A stretch of DNA of 64,000 bases from Saccharothrix syringae (GCF_009498035.1 NZ_CP034550.1:7254001-7318000); one strand, 5' to 3'. Shown: positions 44,073-53,124, counted from the first letter of the stretch. Notes: generated by a model from the sequence alone, not told the origin. A program made the numbers and translations.

Positions 44073-45665
44073 ATGAACGGACTGACCCGTCGAGGATTCC
44101 TGGCCGGTACGGCCGCCGGCGGAGCGAGCCTGGTGGCGGGGACGTCGGTCGCGGCCGCGGGCCCGACCGCCTACGGCGCGTGCGGTTTCGGCCCCGCCAC
44201 GATCCCCGCGGGCGACCCGCGGTACAAGAGCATCCAGCAGGCCCACAACACCCGCTTCACCGGCACCCCCGACTACGCCAAGGTGGTCGGCACGCCGCAG
44301 CAGGTCGTCGACGCGGTCGGCGAGGCCGTCGCGGCGGGCAAGCGCATCGCCGTCCGGTCCGGCGGGCACTGCATGGAGAACTTCACCACCACGCCGGACA
44401 TCAAGGCGCTGATCGACCTGTCGCAGCTCGACGAGGTCTACTACGACGAGTCGCGGCGCGCCTTCGCGGTCGAGCCGGGCGCCACCATCGGCAAGGTCGC
44501 CGAGACGCTGTTCAAGGGCTGGGGCCTGATGATCCCCGGCACGGGCTGCGCGGCCGTCGGCGTCGGCGGGCACATCCCCGGCGGCGGGTACGGCTTCTAC
44601 TCCCGCCGGTACGGCATCACCGTCGACCACCTGCACGCCGTGGAGGTCGTCACGGTCGACTCGGGCGGCACGCCCAGGCTGGTCACCGCCACGCGCGAGC
44701 CCAACGACCCGAACCGCGACCTGTGGTGGGCGCACACCGGCGGCGGTGGCGGCAACTTCGGCGTGGTCACCCGCTACTGGTTCCGCACGCCGGGCGTCAC
44801 CTCCACCGACCCCACCAGGCTGCTCCCCAGGACCGGCAACCAGCGCGCCCGCATGGTCATGTGGTCCTGGGACTCGATGTCGGAGCAGGCGTTCATCCGG
44901 CTGATCCGCAACTACTGCAACTGGTTCGAGCAGAACAGCGGGCCGAACTCGCCCAACAACAAGATCTGGGGCACCCTGTTCGCCAACCACGCCTCGGCCG
45001 GGACCATCGGCCTGCTCGCGGGCATCGAGGACACCGTCCCCGACGCCGAGGCGATGCTCAACGCGCACTTCGACGCGATCACCACCGGCGTCGGCGTCCC
45101 CCCGATGTCGGACTTCGGCGAGGTCACCTCCTGGCTGGACCCGCGCAACTGGGTCAGCGACCCGTCGGGCAGGCAGAAGAACAAGACCGCGGACCTCCGC
45201 AAGGGCTACACCGACCAGCAGATCTCCACGATCTACCGGTACCTCACCGACACGAACTACTCGAACCCCAACGCGCTGGTGAACATCACCGGGTTCGGCG
45301 GCCGGATCAACGCCGTGGCACCCGACGCGACCGCCGCCGTGCACCGCGACTCCATCCTGCGGGTCTACTTCACCGCGGGCGGCTGGACCGGCGAGTGGGA
45401 GGACGAGACCCACATGACGTGGGTGCGCAACCTCTACCGCGACGTCTACGCCGACACCGGCGGCGTCCCCGTGCCCAACGCCATCAACGGCGGCGCGTTC
45501 ATCAACTACGCCGACAGCGACCTGCTCGACCCGGCCTGGAACACGTCCGGGGTCCCGTGGCACGCCCTGTACTACGGCGCCAACTACCCGCGCCTCCAGC
45601 GGATCAAGAAGCGCTACGACCCGCGCCACGTGTTCAAGCACGGCATGTCCATCGTGCCCGCCTGA
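44073..45665 (+). CDS. Tat-exported berberine-bridge-type FAD oxidase (NapU-like)
   Basis: 530 residues. The N-terminus is a twin-arginine signal (LTRRGFLAGTAAGGAS...VAAAG). The FAD-binding PCMH domain has RSGGHCMENF, whose His is the usual 8-alpha-histidyl site, and GTGCAAVGVGGHIPGGGYG, whose Cys could give bicovalent FAD. The C-terminal BBE motif is NYADSDL...YYGANYPRLQRIKKRYDPRHVF. Known of a related pathway: NapU of naphthyridinomycin is a secreted flavin oxidase that oxidises the exported prodrug and contributes to self-resistance. Same type and same company here (exporters, DNA-alkylator-type synthetase), so that role is inferred. Start ATG 44073 with GAGGTGGA upstream; the MFS gene follows after 53 bp. 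Confidence 0.85.
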   Translation: MNGLTRRGFLAGTAAGGASLVAGTSVAAAGPTAYGACGFGPATIPAGDPRYKSIQQAHNTRFTGTPDYAKVVGTPQQVVDAVGEAVAAGKRIAVRSGGHCMENFTTTPDIKALIDLSQLDEVYYDESRRAFAVEPGATIGKVAETLFKGWGLMIPGTGCAAVGVGGHIPGGGYGFYSRRYGITVDHLHAVEVVTVDSGGTPRLVTATREPNDPNRDLWWAHTGGGGGNFGVVTRYWFRTPGVTSTDPTRLLPRTGNQRARMVMWSWDSMSEQAFIRLIRNYCNWFEQNSGPNSPNNKIWGTLFANHASAGTIGLLAGIEDTVPDAEAMLNAHFDAITTGVGVPPMSDFGEVTSWLDPRNWVSDPSGRQKNKTADLRKGYTDQQISTIYRYLTDTNYSNPNALVNITGFGGRINAVAPDATAAVHRDSILRVYFTAGGWTGEWEDETHMTWVRNLYRDVYADTGGVPVPNAINGGAFINYADSDLLDPAWNTSGVPWHALYYGANYPRLQRIKKRYDPRHVFKHGMSIVPA

Positions 45666-45718
45666 GCCGCGCCCACCTGAACCTGCACCACGGGAGTCCC
45701 AACGCACAAGGAGCCGCC

Positions 45719-47221
45719 ATGTCCGAAACACAGCCCGTCGCAGGCCGGGCCGACCGCATCAGGGGCCGCACCGCGGTCGCGCTGGCCGTCGTGGTCAGCT
45801 TCTGGGGGCTCATCCTGGTCGACGAGATGGTCGTCAACATCTCGTTGGCGCAGATCGCCGAGGCGTTGCAGCTGACCCAGACCGAGCTGGGCTGGGTGGT
45901 CAACGCCTACCTGCTGCCGTTCGGCGGCCTGCTGCTGCTCGGCGGGCGGCTCGGCGACATCCTGGGCAAGCGCCGGGTGTTCCTGGTCGGGATGGCGCTG
46001 TACTCGGTGGGCTGCCTGGCCCGGGCGGTGGCGCCCGACGCGTGGCCGCTCATCGCGGCCAGGGCGGTGCAGGGCACGGGTGCGGCGCTGGCCACCCCGT
46101 GCGTGCTCGCGCTGATCCTGAACACGTTCGCGGACGGCCCGCTGCGGCGGCGGGCGATCGGCGTCTACACCATCGCGGGCGGCACGGGCGCGGCGGTCGG
46201 CCTGCTGGTCGCGGGCGCGCTCGGCGCGCTCGGGTCGTGGCAGCTGCAGATGCTGCTGGCCGGCGGGATCGGCCTGGTGCTGCTGGCCGTGACGCCCGCG
46301 GTGGTCGCCGAGACGCCGCGGCAGTCGGGGCGGTTCGACTTCCCCGGCGCGCTGGTCTCCACGATCGGCCTGGTGGCGCTGGTCTACGCGTTGGCCAACT
46401 CGCAGAGCGGCGGCTGGCGGACCGGTCCGGTGATCGGCTGCTTCGTCGGTGCCGCCGTCCTGCTCGGGCTGTTCGTGGTGATCACCAGGCGGACCAGGGA
46501 CCCGCTGCTCGACCTGGGCCTGTTCACCGAGCGGCGCCGGGTCGGCGCCTACCTGGCGCTGCTGCTGATGCCGGGCGCGCAGATCGGCATCTTCTTCTTC
46601 CTGGGCCAGTACTTCCAGATGGTGCTCGGCTACACCCCGATGACCGTCGCGCTGGCGTTCCTGCTGGTGTCGGTCGGCATGGTGGGCGCGGCGGGCCTGG
46701 CCGCCCGGTTGGAGCCGAGGCTGGGCGCCCGGACCGTCATCGTGCTCGGCGCGCTGATGCTGCTCGGCGCCAACCTGTGGCTGACCAGGCTGGGTGCGGG
46801 CGACAGCTTCTGGACCGCGGTCCTGCCGTCGCTGCTGCTCGTGGGCGCCGGCCTGGCGTTCACCACCATCCCGGCGACCATCCGCGCCACCGCGGGCGTG
46901 GACGACGAGGGCTCGGGTTCGGCGTCCAGCGTGGTGAGCGCGGTGCAGAACGTCGGCTCCTCGCTCTCGCTGGCGATCATCGTGGCGGTCGCGACCACGG
47001 CCGGCGCGGCCGCGGCCGCCAACCCACCCGCCGACGTGCCCGCGGAGGCCGTGGAGGGGTTGGTGTTCGAGGCGTCGATGACGGCGAGCTTCGCCACGGG
47101 TGCGGCGTTCTCCCTCGCCATCGCCCTGGTGTCGCTCCTCGTGGGCGGGCGCAACCGCGCCGCCGCCCCGCCGGCCGCCGCGCCGGCACCCGGGCGCGAG
47201 GTGACGCACACGACCGCGTGA
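45719..47221 (+). CDS. MFS drug exporter, DHA2 family (14 TMS)
   Basis: 500 residues of a 14-helix DHA2-type multidrug proton antiporter: motif A GGRLGDILGKRR after helix 2, motif C-like GGTGAAVGLLVAG, and the long FDFPGALVSTIGLVALVYAL segment. Start ATG 45719 with AAGGAG upstream. It follows the Tat-signal oxidase by 53 bp and ends at a strong terminator, so oxidase and exporter form a pair. Likely role: product export and self-resistance. Confidence 0.92.
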   Translation: MSETQPVAGRADRIRGRTAVALAVVVSFWGLILVDEMVVNISLAQIAEALQLTQTELGWVVNAYLLPFGGLLLLGGRLGDILGKRRVFLVGMALYSVGCLARAVAPDAWPLIAARAVQGTGAALATPCVLALILNTFADGPLRRRAIGVYTIAGGTGAAVGLLVAGALGALGSWQLQMLLAGGIGLVLLAVTPAVVAETPRQSGRFDFPGALVSTIGLVALVYALANSQSGGWRTGPVIGCFVGAAVLLGLFVVITRRTRDPLLDLGLFTERRRVGAYLALLLMPGAQIGIFFFLGQYFQMVLGYTPMTVALAFLLVSVGMVGAAGLAARLEPRLGARTVIVLGALMLLGANLWLTRLGAGDSFWTAVLPSLLLVGAGLAFTTIPATIRATAGVDDEGSGSASSVVSAVQNVGSSLSLAIIVAVATTAGAAAAANPPADVPAEAVEGLVFEASMTASFATGAAFSLAIALVSLLVGGRNRAAAPPAAAPAPGREVTHTTA

Positions 47222-47232
47222 CCCGGTTGCGG

Positions 47233-47272
47233 GCACGGCCCCGGCGGCGCCTCCCCGCCGCCGGGGCCGTGC
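47233..47272. terminator. Perfect 17-bp hairpin after the MFS gene
   Basis: GCACGGCCCCGGCGGCG (47233-47249) pairs exactly with 47256-47272 around CCTCCC. It separates the MFS gene from the convergent STAND/TPR gene and can serve both. The core CCCGGCGGCG is shared with the hairpin at 43978-44016. Confidence 0.8.
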
Positions 47273-47316
47273 TCGTGCGCGTCGGCGGGGGGACCGCGGC
47301 CGCGGGGAGCCGCGGC

Positions 47317-49830
47317 TCAGCCGCCTCCGCGAGGGCGGCGTCGCCGCCGCTCGTGCCGGGACGGGGGCCGCGATCGGTGCGGCGGCAGCGGCCGGCTCAG
47401 GACCTCCTCGGCCGCCCGCACCAGGGGGTGCCCCCCGCCGAGGACCGGGCGGGCGGCGGCGAGGAAGTCGCGCATCCCCTGGCGCCCACCGGGGTCGCCG
47501 CGGTCCGCCAGGTCCAGGTACGCCAGCTCGAACACCGTCTGGAGCGTGTCGGGGTGGGTTTCGCCGCACACCCGGCGCTGGACGGCGAGGGCCTTGGCCA
47601 GTTCCGACCTCCCCTGGTCGACGTCGCCCAGCTCCACCAGGGCGCCGGCGAGGTTGCACCGGCAGACCAGCATGCCGGGGTGCGCTTCGCCGTAGACCGG
47701 GAGCCCGAGGTCGAGGATCGCGCGGTAGTGGTCCGCGGCCTCGGCGCACCTGCCCGAGCGGCGCAGGGCCACGGCCAGACCGCTGCGGACGGCCAGCGTG
47801 GTCTCGCCCCTCTCGCCCCACATGCGCTCACCGGCGCGCAGCATGGGCCGGAACTCCCGGACCGCCGCGGCGGCCTTTCCCTTCGCGGCGAGCACGTCGG
47901 CGTACCCCTGCCAGACCACGAACGTGCCGTTGTGCTCCGCGCCGAGCACCCGGCGGAAGGCGCCGAGCGCCTCCCGGTACTCGGCTTCGGCCTCGTCCAG
48001 GCGCCCCTGGAAGAAGAGGGTCTGGGCGATGCCCTGCCAACAGGCCAACGCGCTCTCGTCGTCCGGCCCGTGCTCCCGGAGGGCGACCTCCCTCGTCTCC
48101 CGGTACACCCGCTCGGCCCTGGACCAGTGCCGCTGGTCGGCGATCCGGCCGGCCAGCGCCTGTCCGGTGCGCAGCGTTTCCAGGTGGCCCTCGCCGAGCA
48201 CCCGCCGCTGGAGCTCCAGCAGTTCCAGCAGCTCCGCCTCGGCCCGGGCGGGCGATCCCCGGTGGCCGCGCACGGTCACCAGGTCGACCTTGGCGGCGAG
48301 CGTGTCGGGGTGGTGCTCCCCCTGGACCTCCTCCAGCACCTCCACGACCACGCGGGAGTCGGCGGCGGCCTGGTCCAGGTCGCCGACGGCCCGGCGGAAG
48401 AGGATCGCCGCCCTGGCCGCCCCGATCGCGCACCGCACCGCATCGGCGGGGACCCGGTCGAGGTGGGCCCGGCAGAGGTCCAGCGCCGCCTCGGCGTGCG
48501 TGGCCAGCGCGGACCACCGGGACCAGTTCGCCGAGTTGAGGGACAGCCCGGAGGCCGCGTCGACCAACCGGGCCAGGGCGGCGGCGTGCTGCTCGGCACC
48601 GGGTTCGGCGCCGACGTGCCGGCGGTTGGTCTCCCGGATCAGGCGGTGCAGGCCCACCGCCTGGTCGCCGCGGTCGACCAGGCCCAGGTCGAGCAGCGCC
48701 CGCAGCAGCCGCGCCAGCGCGTCCGGGGTGATCGACGCCCACATCGGCACGGTGGCCAGCAGCGCCGCGTCGAGCAGGTCCACCGGGATGGGGGCCGGGC
48801 CGAAGCAGGACAGCAACCGCAGCAGCGGGCGGGCGAGGTCGTGGCCGCGGCTCGCCAGCAGGTCGAGCGACAGCTCCCAGGTGCGGGTGATCAGCTCGCG
48901 CTCGTCGCGCTCGTCGTCGTGGTCGCCCGGCGGTGCGTCGAGCAGGGCCGGCCGCTCGTCCAGGGCCGCCAGGTAGTCGGTGAACGTCCGGGGCGCGGTG
49001 GTGCCCGGCACGCGGAGCACGTCGTCGCTCATCGCCAGGTAGCTGCCCGCCAGCCGCAACGCCAGCGGCAGGCCGCCGAGCCGGTCGCCGAGCCGCTCGG
49101 CGTCCGGCGCGCCACCCGCCCCGGGGCCGGCCAGGTCGATCAGCACGCGACCGGCGGCCGGGACGTCGAGCGGGGCCAGGCCGCGCAGGTCGCTGCCGCG
49201 CGGCCAGGCCGACGGGTTGCCCTGCCTGCTCGTGACGACCACCAGCCCGCCGCCGGGGGCGGGGTGCCTCAGCCAGCCGGTGCCGTCCGCCACGCGACCC
49301 CCGCCGGCCAGGGAGCGCACGTCGTCCGCGTTGTCCACCACCAGCAGCCACCGGCCGTCGCGGGCGTTGAGCACGCGCCACAGCAGGTCCGGCGCGCTGC
49401 CCCGGTTCGCCCACGCCATCTCGACCTCGCCGAGGTCCGCGCCGGACCGGAGCGCCACCTCGCGGAGACCGTCGGCCAGGGCCTGCCCGTGGTGGGCCGA
49501 CACCCACCACACCGGCACGCCCCGGTCGTCGGCGTGACAGGCCAGCCACAGCGCGAGGGTGCTCTTGCCGTACCCGCCCGCGCCGTGCAGCACGACCAGC
49601 CGGCCGGGCGGGTCGTCCAGCAGGCCCGCCAGGTCGGCCGAGAGCGCGTCCCGGCCGCGCAGGTGCCCCGGCAGCCGCGCCCGCGGCGGCGTCACCGAGA
49701 CCACGCCGGCCCCGCGCCCCTCGGGCAGCTGGAAGTTGTACAGGTCGCGGCCGGCTTGCTGGACCTTGCCCCCCGAATACGCCCATGCCGACTGCGACAC
49801 CGATGGCCACCCGGCGTCAGCCACGCGCAC
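47317..49830 (-). CDS. STAND-type NTPase with TPR repeats
   Basis: About 837 residues. A short leader (YSGGKVQQAGRDLYNFQL, a form common at the start of actinobacterial STAND proteins) is followed by an NB-ARC-like ATPase with Walker A HGAGGYGKSTLALWL and Walker B RWLLVVDNADD. The C-terminal half is a run of tetratricopeptide repeats (DLDQAAADSR, RVLGEGHLETL, EAHPGMLVCRCNLAGALVELGD and similar). Such proteins are signalling switches or defence-type sensors. The start is uncertain between GTG 49830 and GTG 49824. It is convergent with the MFS gene and divergent from a SUKH gene, with only about 55 bp between the starts. No evident role in biosynthesis. Confidence 0.85.
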   Translation of the reverse strand: MRVADAGWPSVSQSAWAYSGGKVQQAGRDLYNFQLPEGRGAGVVSVTPPRARLPGHLRGRDALSADLAGLLDDPPGRLVVLHGAGGYGKSTLALWLACHADDRGVPVWWVSAHHGQALADGLREVALRSGADLGEVEMAWANRGSAPDLLWRVLNARDGRWLLVVDNADDVRSLAGGGRVADGTGWLRHPAPGGGLVVVTSRQGNPSAWPRGSDLRGLAPLDVPAAGRVLIDLAGPGAGGAPDAERLGDRLGGLPLALRLAGSYLAMSDDVLRVPGTTAPRTFTDYLAALDERPALLDAPPGDHDDERDERELITRTWELSLDLLASRGHDLARPLLRLLSCFGPAPIPVDLLDAALLATVPMWASITPDALARLLRALLDLGLVDRGDQAVGLHRLIRETNRRHVGAEPGAEQHAAALARLVDAASGLSLNSANWSRWSALATHAEAALDLCRAHLDRVPADAVRCAIGAARAAILFRRAVGDLDQAAADSRVVVEVLEEVQGEHHPDTLAAKVDLVTVRGHRGSPARAEAELLELLELQRRVLGEGHLETLRTGQALAGRIADQRHWSRAERVYRETREVALREHGPDDESALACWQGIAQTLFFQGRLDEAEAEYREALGAFRRVLGAEHNGTFVVWQGYADVLAAKGKAAAAVREFRPMLRAGERMWGERGETTLAVRSGLAVALRRSGRCAEAADHYRAILDLGLPVYGEAHPGMLVCRCNLAGALVELGDVDQGRSELAKALAVQRRVCGETHPDTLQTVFELAYLDLADRGDPGGRQGMRDFLAAARPVLGGGHPLVRAAEEVLSRPLPPHRSRPPSRHERRRRRPRGGG

Positions 49831-49884
49831 CCCCTCACCGCCAACGCCATCCAACCACCGGCGGTGCCAATAAGGTGTCGCCGC

Positions 49885-50574
49885 ATGGGGTTCGACATCA
49901 TCGCGGCGGTGCGGCGGGCATCGGTGGACCGGGACGGCGCCTGGCGGTTCGTGCGGGAGTACGCCGAGCACTTCGTGACGCCGCTCGGCGAGGGCGACGG
50001 GTGCGCGGTCGACGAGGCCGAGGAACGGCTGGGCCTGCGGCTGCCCGCGGCGGTGCGGGAGGCGTACGCGCTGTTCGGGCGGCGGGCCGATTTGACCAGC
50101 ATCCAGGACGAGCTGCTGGCGCCCGAACAGTTGCGGGTGTGGGACGACGTGCTCGTGCACCGGGTGGAGAACCAGGGGTGCGCGCATTGGGGCGTGGCGC
50201 TGTCGGGCGACGACCCGCCGGTGTTCCTGCGGCCCGACCTGGCCGACAAGCGGGTGGAGCGGTGGGAGCCGTTCCTCGACCGGTTCTCGCTCGCGTGCGT
50301 GGAGATGGTGCTGGCCGAGTCGCTCATGCTGGAGGACGGGCTGACCGACTGCCGCGAGCTGGGGGACGACGAGGTCGAGCGGGTCGGGCGCGCGTTCACG
50401 CCGCTGGTCGTGCCCGATGTGGGTGGCTCGCGCTGGTACGCGGGCGACGACGCGGTGGTCCGCCTCGTCGAGGGCGGGTTCCTCATGGTGCGCGGCCGGA
50501 CGCCGGCGGCGCTGGGGGCGGTGGTGGAGGCGTTCCCCGGCGAGTGGCAGTGGTCAGAGGACGTCGAGGGGTAG
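49885..50574 (+). CDS. SMI1/KNR4 (SUKH)-family protein
   Basis: 229 residues with the SUKH core VDEAEERLGLRLPAAVREAYALFGRR (split over about 45-70) and a DDPPVFLRPDL strand. SUKH proteins are best known as immunity proteins of polymorphic toxins and as generic actinobacterial housekeeping proteins. No toxin gene is adjacent. It is divergent from the STAND gene. Its 3' end overlaps the convergent SnoaL-like gene by 21 bp. Confidence 0.8.
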   Translation: MGFDIIAAVRRASVDRDGAWRFVREYAEHFVTPLGEGDGCAVDEAEERLGLRLPAAVREAYALFGRRADLTSIQDELLAPEQLRVWDDVLVHRVENQGCAHWGVALSGDDPPVFLRPDLADKRVERWEPFLDRFSLACVEMVLAESLMLEDGLTDCRELGDDEVERVGRAFTPLVVPDVGGSRWYAGDDAVVRLVEGGFLMVRGRTPAALGAVVEAFPGEWQWSEDVEG

Positions 50575-50910
50575 GCCCTGCCCCAGTCCCCACGCCTCCG
50601 CGAAGCGGCCGTCCTCGACCCGGAAGATCTCGATCAGCACCGGCCGCACGCCGCGGTCCGGGACACCCTCGACGGACGAGCGGACGGCGACCCGGTCGCG
50701 GTCGACCAGGACGTCCTCGACGACGATGCGGTAGTCGGGGAAGTGGGCGACCAGGGTGCGCCAGGCCCGCTTGCCCGCCTCGAACCCGGTGGTGCCCAGC
50801 GGGTGGCTGAAGAAGTCGGGGGCGAACAACGCGTCGGCCTCGTCGAACCGGCGGGTGTTGAAGCACTCCACCATCCGTCGCACCAGGTCACCGGGTTCGC
50901 GCGTGGTCAT
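50554..50910 (-). CDS. SnoaL/NTF2-like protein
   Basis: 118 residues with the small alpha+beta cone fold pattern: VRRMVECFNTRRFDEADALFAPDFFSHP, AWRTLVAHFPDYRIVVEDVLVDRDRVAVR, and IEIFRVEDGRFAEAWG. The family includes polyketide cyclases, hydratases and non-catalytic binding proteins. No specific activity can be assigned. Start ATG 50910 with GAGGAG upstream. Confidence 0.8.
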   Translation of the reverse strand: MTTREPGDLVRRMVECFNTRRFDEADALFAPDFFSHPLGTTGFEAGKRAWRTLVAHFPDYRIVVEDVLVDRDRVAVRSSVEGVPDRGVRPVLIEIFRVEDGRFAEAWGLGQGLPLDVL

Positions 50911-51332
50911 CGGCGCGCCCTCCTCGTCTCGGGGCCAACCGGGGTGGCACCCCGGTTACCCGACCGACTGTACGGGGTGGCCCTCCGTTTGCCTCGGGCC
51001 GGTCAGGACGCACCCGGAGGCGTCCACGGCCGGCGCGACGGCGGTGTTGGTGGCGGTGTTGGTGGCGAACACGGACTGGGCGCGCAGCTGGCGCGGGTTG
51101 CGGAGAAGCGCGTCCTCGACACCGCCGTCACCGTCATCGCGACCCCGGTGGCGGTGAGGGCGGTGGCGGCGAGGGCGGTGGCGGCGAGGGCGGTGGCACC
51201 CACCGCCCGCATCAACTGCTCGACCAGGCGGTCCGGGTCGGGTTCCCGACCGGGCGCCTCCCCCGGCTCTGGCGTTGCACGACCACCCCGGCGACCGCCC
51301 CGTCCGGGGCAGCCCCCGGGCCGCCGAACCCC
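50911..51332. other. Gene-poor stretch with 15-bp repeats and possible remnant of a small secreted protein
   Basis: About 420 bp lack a convincing gene. On the minus strand, 51215-51120 encodes a signal-like run (MMRAVGATALAATALAATAL) built on a 15-bp repeat (GCGGTGGCGGCGAGG type, about 51156-51195). In another frame, 51115-50956 reads EDALLRNPRQLRAQSVFATN and ends VLTGPRQTEGHPVQSVG. One frameshift near 51115 would join them into an exported small protein of about 85 residues. It could be a decayed gene or a coincidence. Confidence 0.3.
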
Positions 51333-52121
51333 TCAGCCCGCCACCGCGACGGCCCGCCGGAACGCCGACGGCGGCCGGTCCAGGTCGATGCCGAACGTGC
51401 CGCGGTAGACGTCGACCACCTCGTCGTCGTCCAGCAGCCGCTCGCTCGTCGTGCCGGCCTCGGTGGTGATCAGCCTGTTCCCGTGCAGCGTCACCCGACC
51501 CGCGGGGGTCTTCAGCGAGCACAGGTCCATCGTGTTCCAGAACGACTCCGGCGACGCGTGGTGCCAGTCCCACGACGGCTGGAAGTCGCACCACCGCCTC
51601 GGGTGCGCCTCCACCCGGTACTTCGGCGCCCCGTCGAACAGCACGTCGACGTCGCCGTGGTCGGCGGGCACCACCCGGAACTCCCCCGCCGGGTCGTGCT
51701 GCGGCTCGTCGGTGTCCATGGCCAGCGGGAACACGTAGCCCTGGCCGAAACCCACGTCGAGCATCCAGGGGCGGTCGAGGTCGACCCGGAGCACGAGGTG
51801 GTCCAGGGCGAACATCGGCTCGCCGTCCGGCTTGAACGGCGCGGCCGCCAGCAGCGTCACCCGGTAGCCCAACGCGCGCAGCAGGGCGGCGAAGGCGCCG
51901 TTCAGCTCGTAGCAGCCACCGCCGCGGCGCAGCCGGACGACCTTGTCGACGAACACGTCCTCGTCCAGCCCGACCGGCGTGCCCATGCGGGTGTAGATGT
52001 TCTCGAACGGCACCGTCAGCAGGTGCCTCTCGTGCAGTGCGCGCAGGGCTCCGAGGTCGGCCGCGCGCGGCATCGGCGCACCGATGCGCTCCAGGTAGTC
52101 CCGCACCATCCGCTGGTCCAT
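51333..52121 (-). CDS. nat: Arylamine N-acetyltransferase
   Basis: 262 residues of the NAT family with the full Cys-His-Asp triad: Cys in RRGGGCYELN (near 71), His in ALDHLVLRV, Asp in MLDVGFG. The enzyme transfers acetyl from acetyl-CoA to aromatic amines or hydrazines. In bacterial pathways it can also acylate arylamine intermediates, as RifF does in amide ring closure. Because this window encodes 4-aminophenylalanine-type and possibly anthranilate-type synthesis, an aryl amine substrate made here is plausible, for detoxification or amide formation. It stands alone, divergent from an SDR gene. Confidence 0.92.
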   Translation of the reverse strand: MDQRMVRDYLERIGAPMPRAADLGALRALHERHLLTVPFENIYTRMGTPVGLDEDVFVDKVVRLRRGGGCYELNGAFAALLRALGYRVTLLAAAPFKPDGEPMFALDHLVLRVDLDRPWMLDVGFGQGYVFPLAMDTDEPQHDPAGEFRVVPADHGDVDVLFDGAPKYRVEAHPRRWCDFQPSWDWHHASPESFWNTMDLCSLKTPAGRVTLHGNRLITTEAGTTSERLLDDDEVVDVYRGTFGIDLDRPPSAFRRAVAVAG

Positions 52122-52212
52122 GACACCCGATGGTGCCAATCCGCGGCCCCGCGCCCGCGCCGTCGAGACCGGCTCAAGTGCACCTTGAGAGGGCCCCGAT
52201 ACAGTCCGCCGC

Positions 52213-53124
52213 ATGACTCAACCGTTGGCAGGCAAGGTCGCCCTGGTGGCAGGCGGCACGCGCGGCGCCGGGCGCGGCATCGCGGTCCAGCTGGGCGCGG
52301 CCGGCGCCACCGTGTACGTCACCGGCCGCTCGACCCGGTCGCAGAAGTCGGAGATGAACCGGCCCGAGACCATCGAGGAGACCGCCGAGCAGGTCACCGC
52401 CGCGGGCGGGCGGGGCATCGCGGTCCAGGTCGACCACCTCGTGCCCGAGCAGGTGCGCGACCTGGTGGAGCGCGTCGACGAGGAGCAGGGCGCGCTGCAC
52501 GTCCTGGTCAACGACATCTGGGGCACCACCGCGGTCGAGTGGCAGAAGCCGGTGTGGGAGTCGGACCTGGACAAGGGCCTGCACACGCTGCGGCTGGCCG
52601 TCGACACGCACGTCATCACCAGCCACTTCGCCCTCCCGCTGCTGCTGCGCTCCCCCGGCGGCCTGGTCGTCGAGGTCACCGACGGCACCAACGAGTACAA
52701 CGCGGTCAACTACCGGAACTCCTTCTTCTACGACCTGGCCAAGGGCGCGGTCAGCCGCATCGCGTTCGCGCTGGCCCACGAGGTGGAGCCGCACGGCGCC
52801 ACGGCCGTCCTGCTCACCCCGGGTTGGCTGCGCTCGGAGTTCATGCTGGGCGAGTTCGGCGTGACCGAGGAGAACTGGCGCGACGCGACGAAGTTCCAGC
52901 CGCACTTCGCGATCTCGGAGAGCCCGGCCTACGTGGGCCGCGCGGTGGCGGCGCTGGCCGCCGACCCGGACGTGTCCCGGTGGCACGGCCAGTCGCTGTC
53001 CAGCGGGCAGTTGGCGCAGGTCTACGGCTTCACCGACCTCGACGGCAGCCGGCCCGACGCGTGGCGGTACATGGTCGAGGTCCAGGACCCCGGCAAGCCC
53101 GCCGACACCACCGGCTACCGCTGA
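52213..53124 (+). CDS. Short-chain dehydrogenase/reductase
   Basis: 303 residues with the cofactor motif AGGTRGAGRGIA, the second-strand TGRSTRSQ that favours NADP(H), and the catalytic YDLAK (YxxxK) near 175. Compared with ordinary 250-residue SDRs it carries a longer C-terminus (VYGFTDLDGSRPDAWRYM), as in a common actinobacterial SDR group. Substrate unknown. ATG 52213 lies 91 bp from the divergent NAT start. The 34-bp tandem repeat region begins after its stop. Confidence 0.85.
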   Translation: MTQPLAGKVALVAGGTRGAGRGIAVQLGAAGATVYVTGRSTRSQKSEMNRPETIEETAEQVTAAGGRGIAVQVDHLVPEQVRDLVERVDEEQGALHVLVNDIWGTTAVEWQKPVWESDLDKGLHTLRLAVDTHVITSHFALPLLLRSPGGLVVEVTDGTNEYNAVNYRNSFFYDLAKGAVSRIAFALAHEVEPHGATAVLLTPGWLRSEFMLGEFGVTEENWRDATKFQPHFAISESPAYVGRAVAALAADPDVSRWHGQSLSSGQLAQVYGFTDLDGSRPDAWRYMVEVQDPGKPADTTGYR

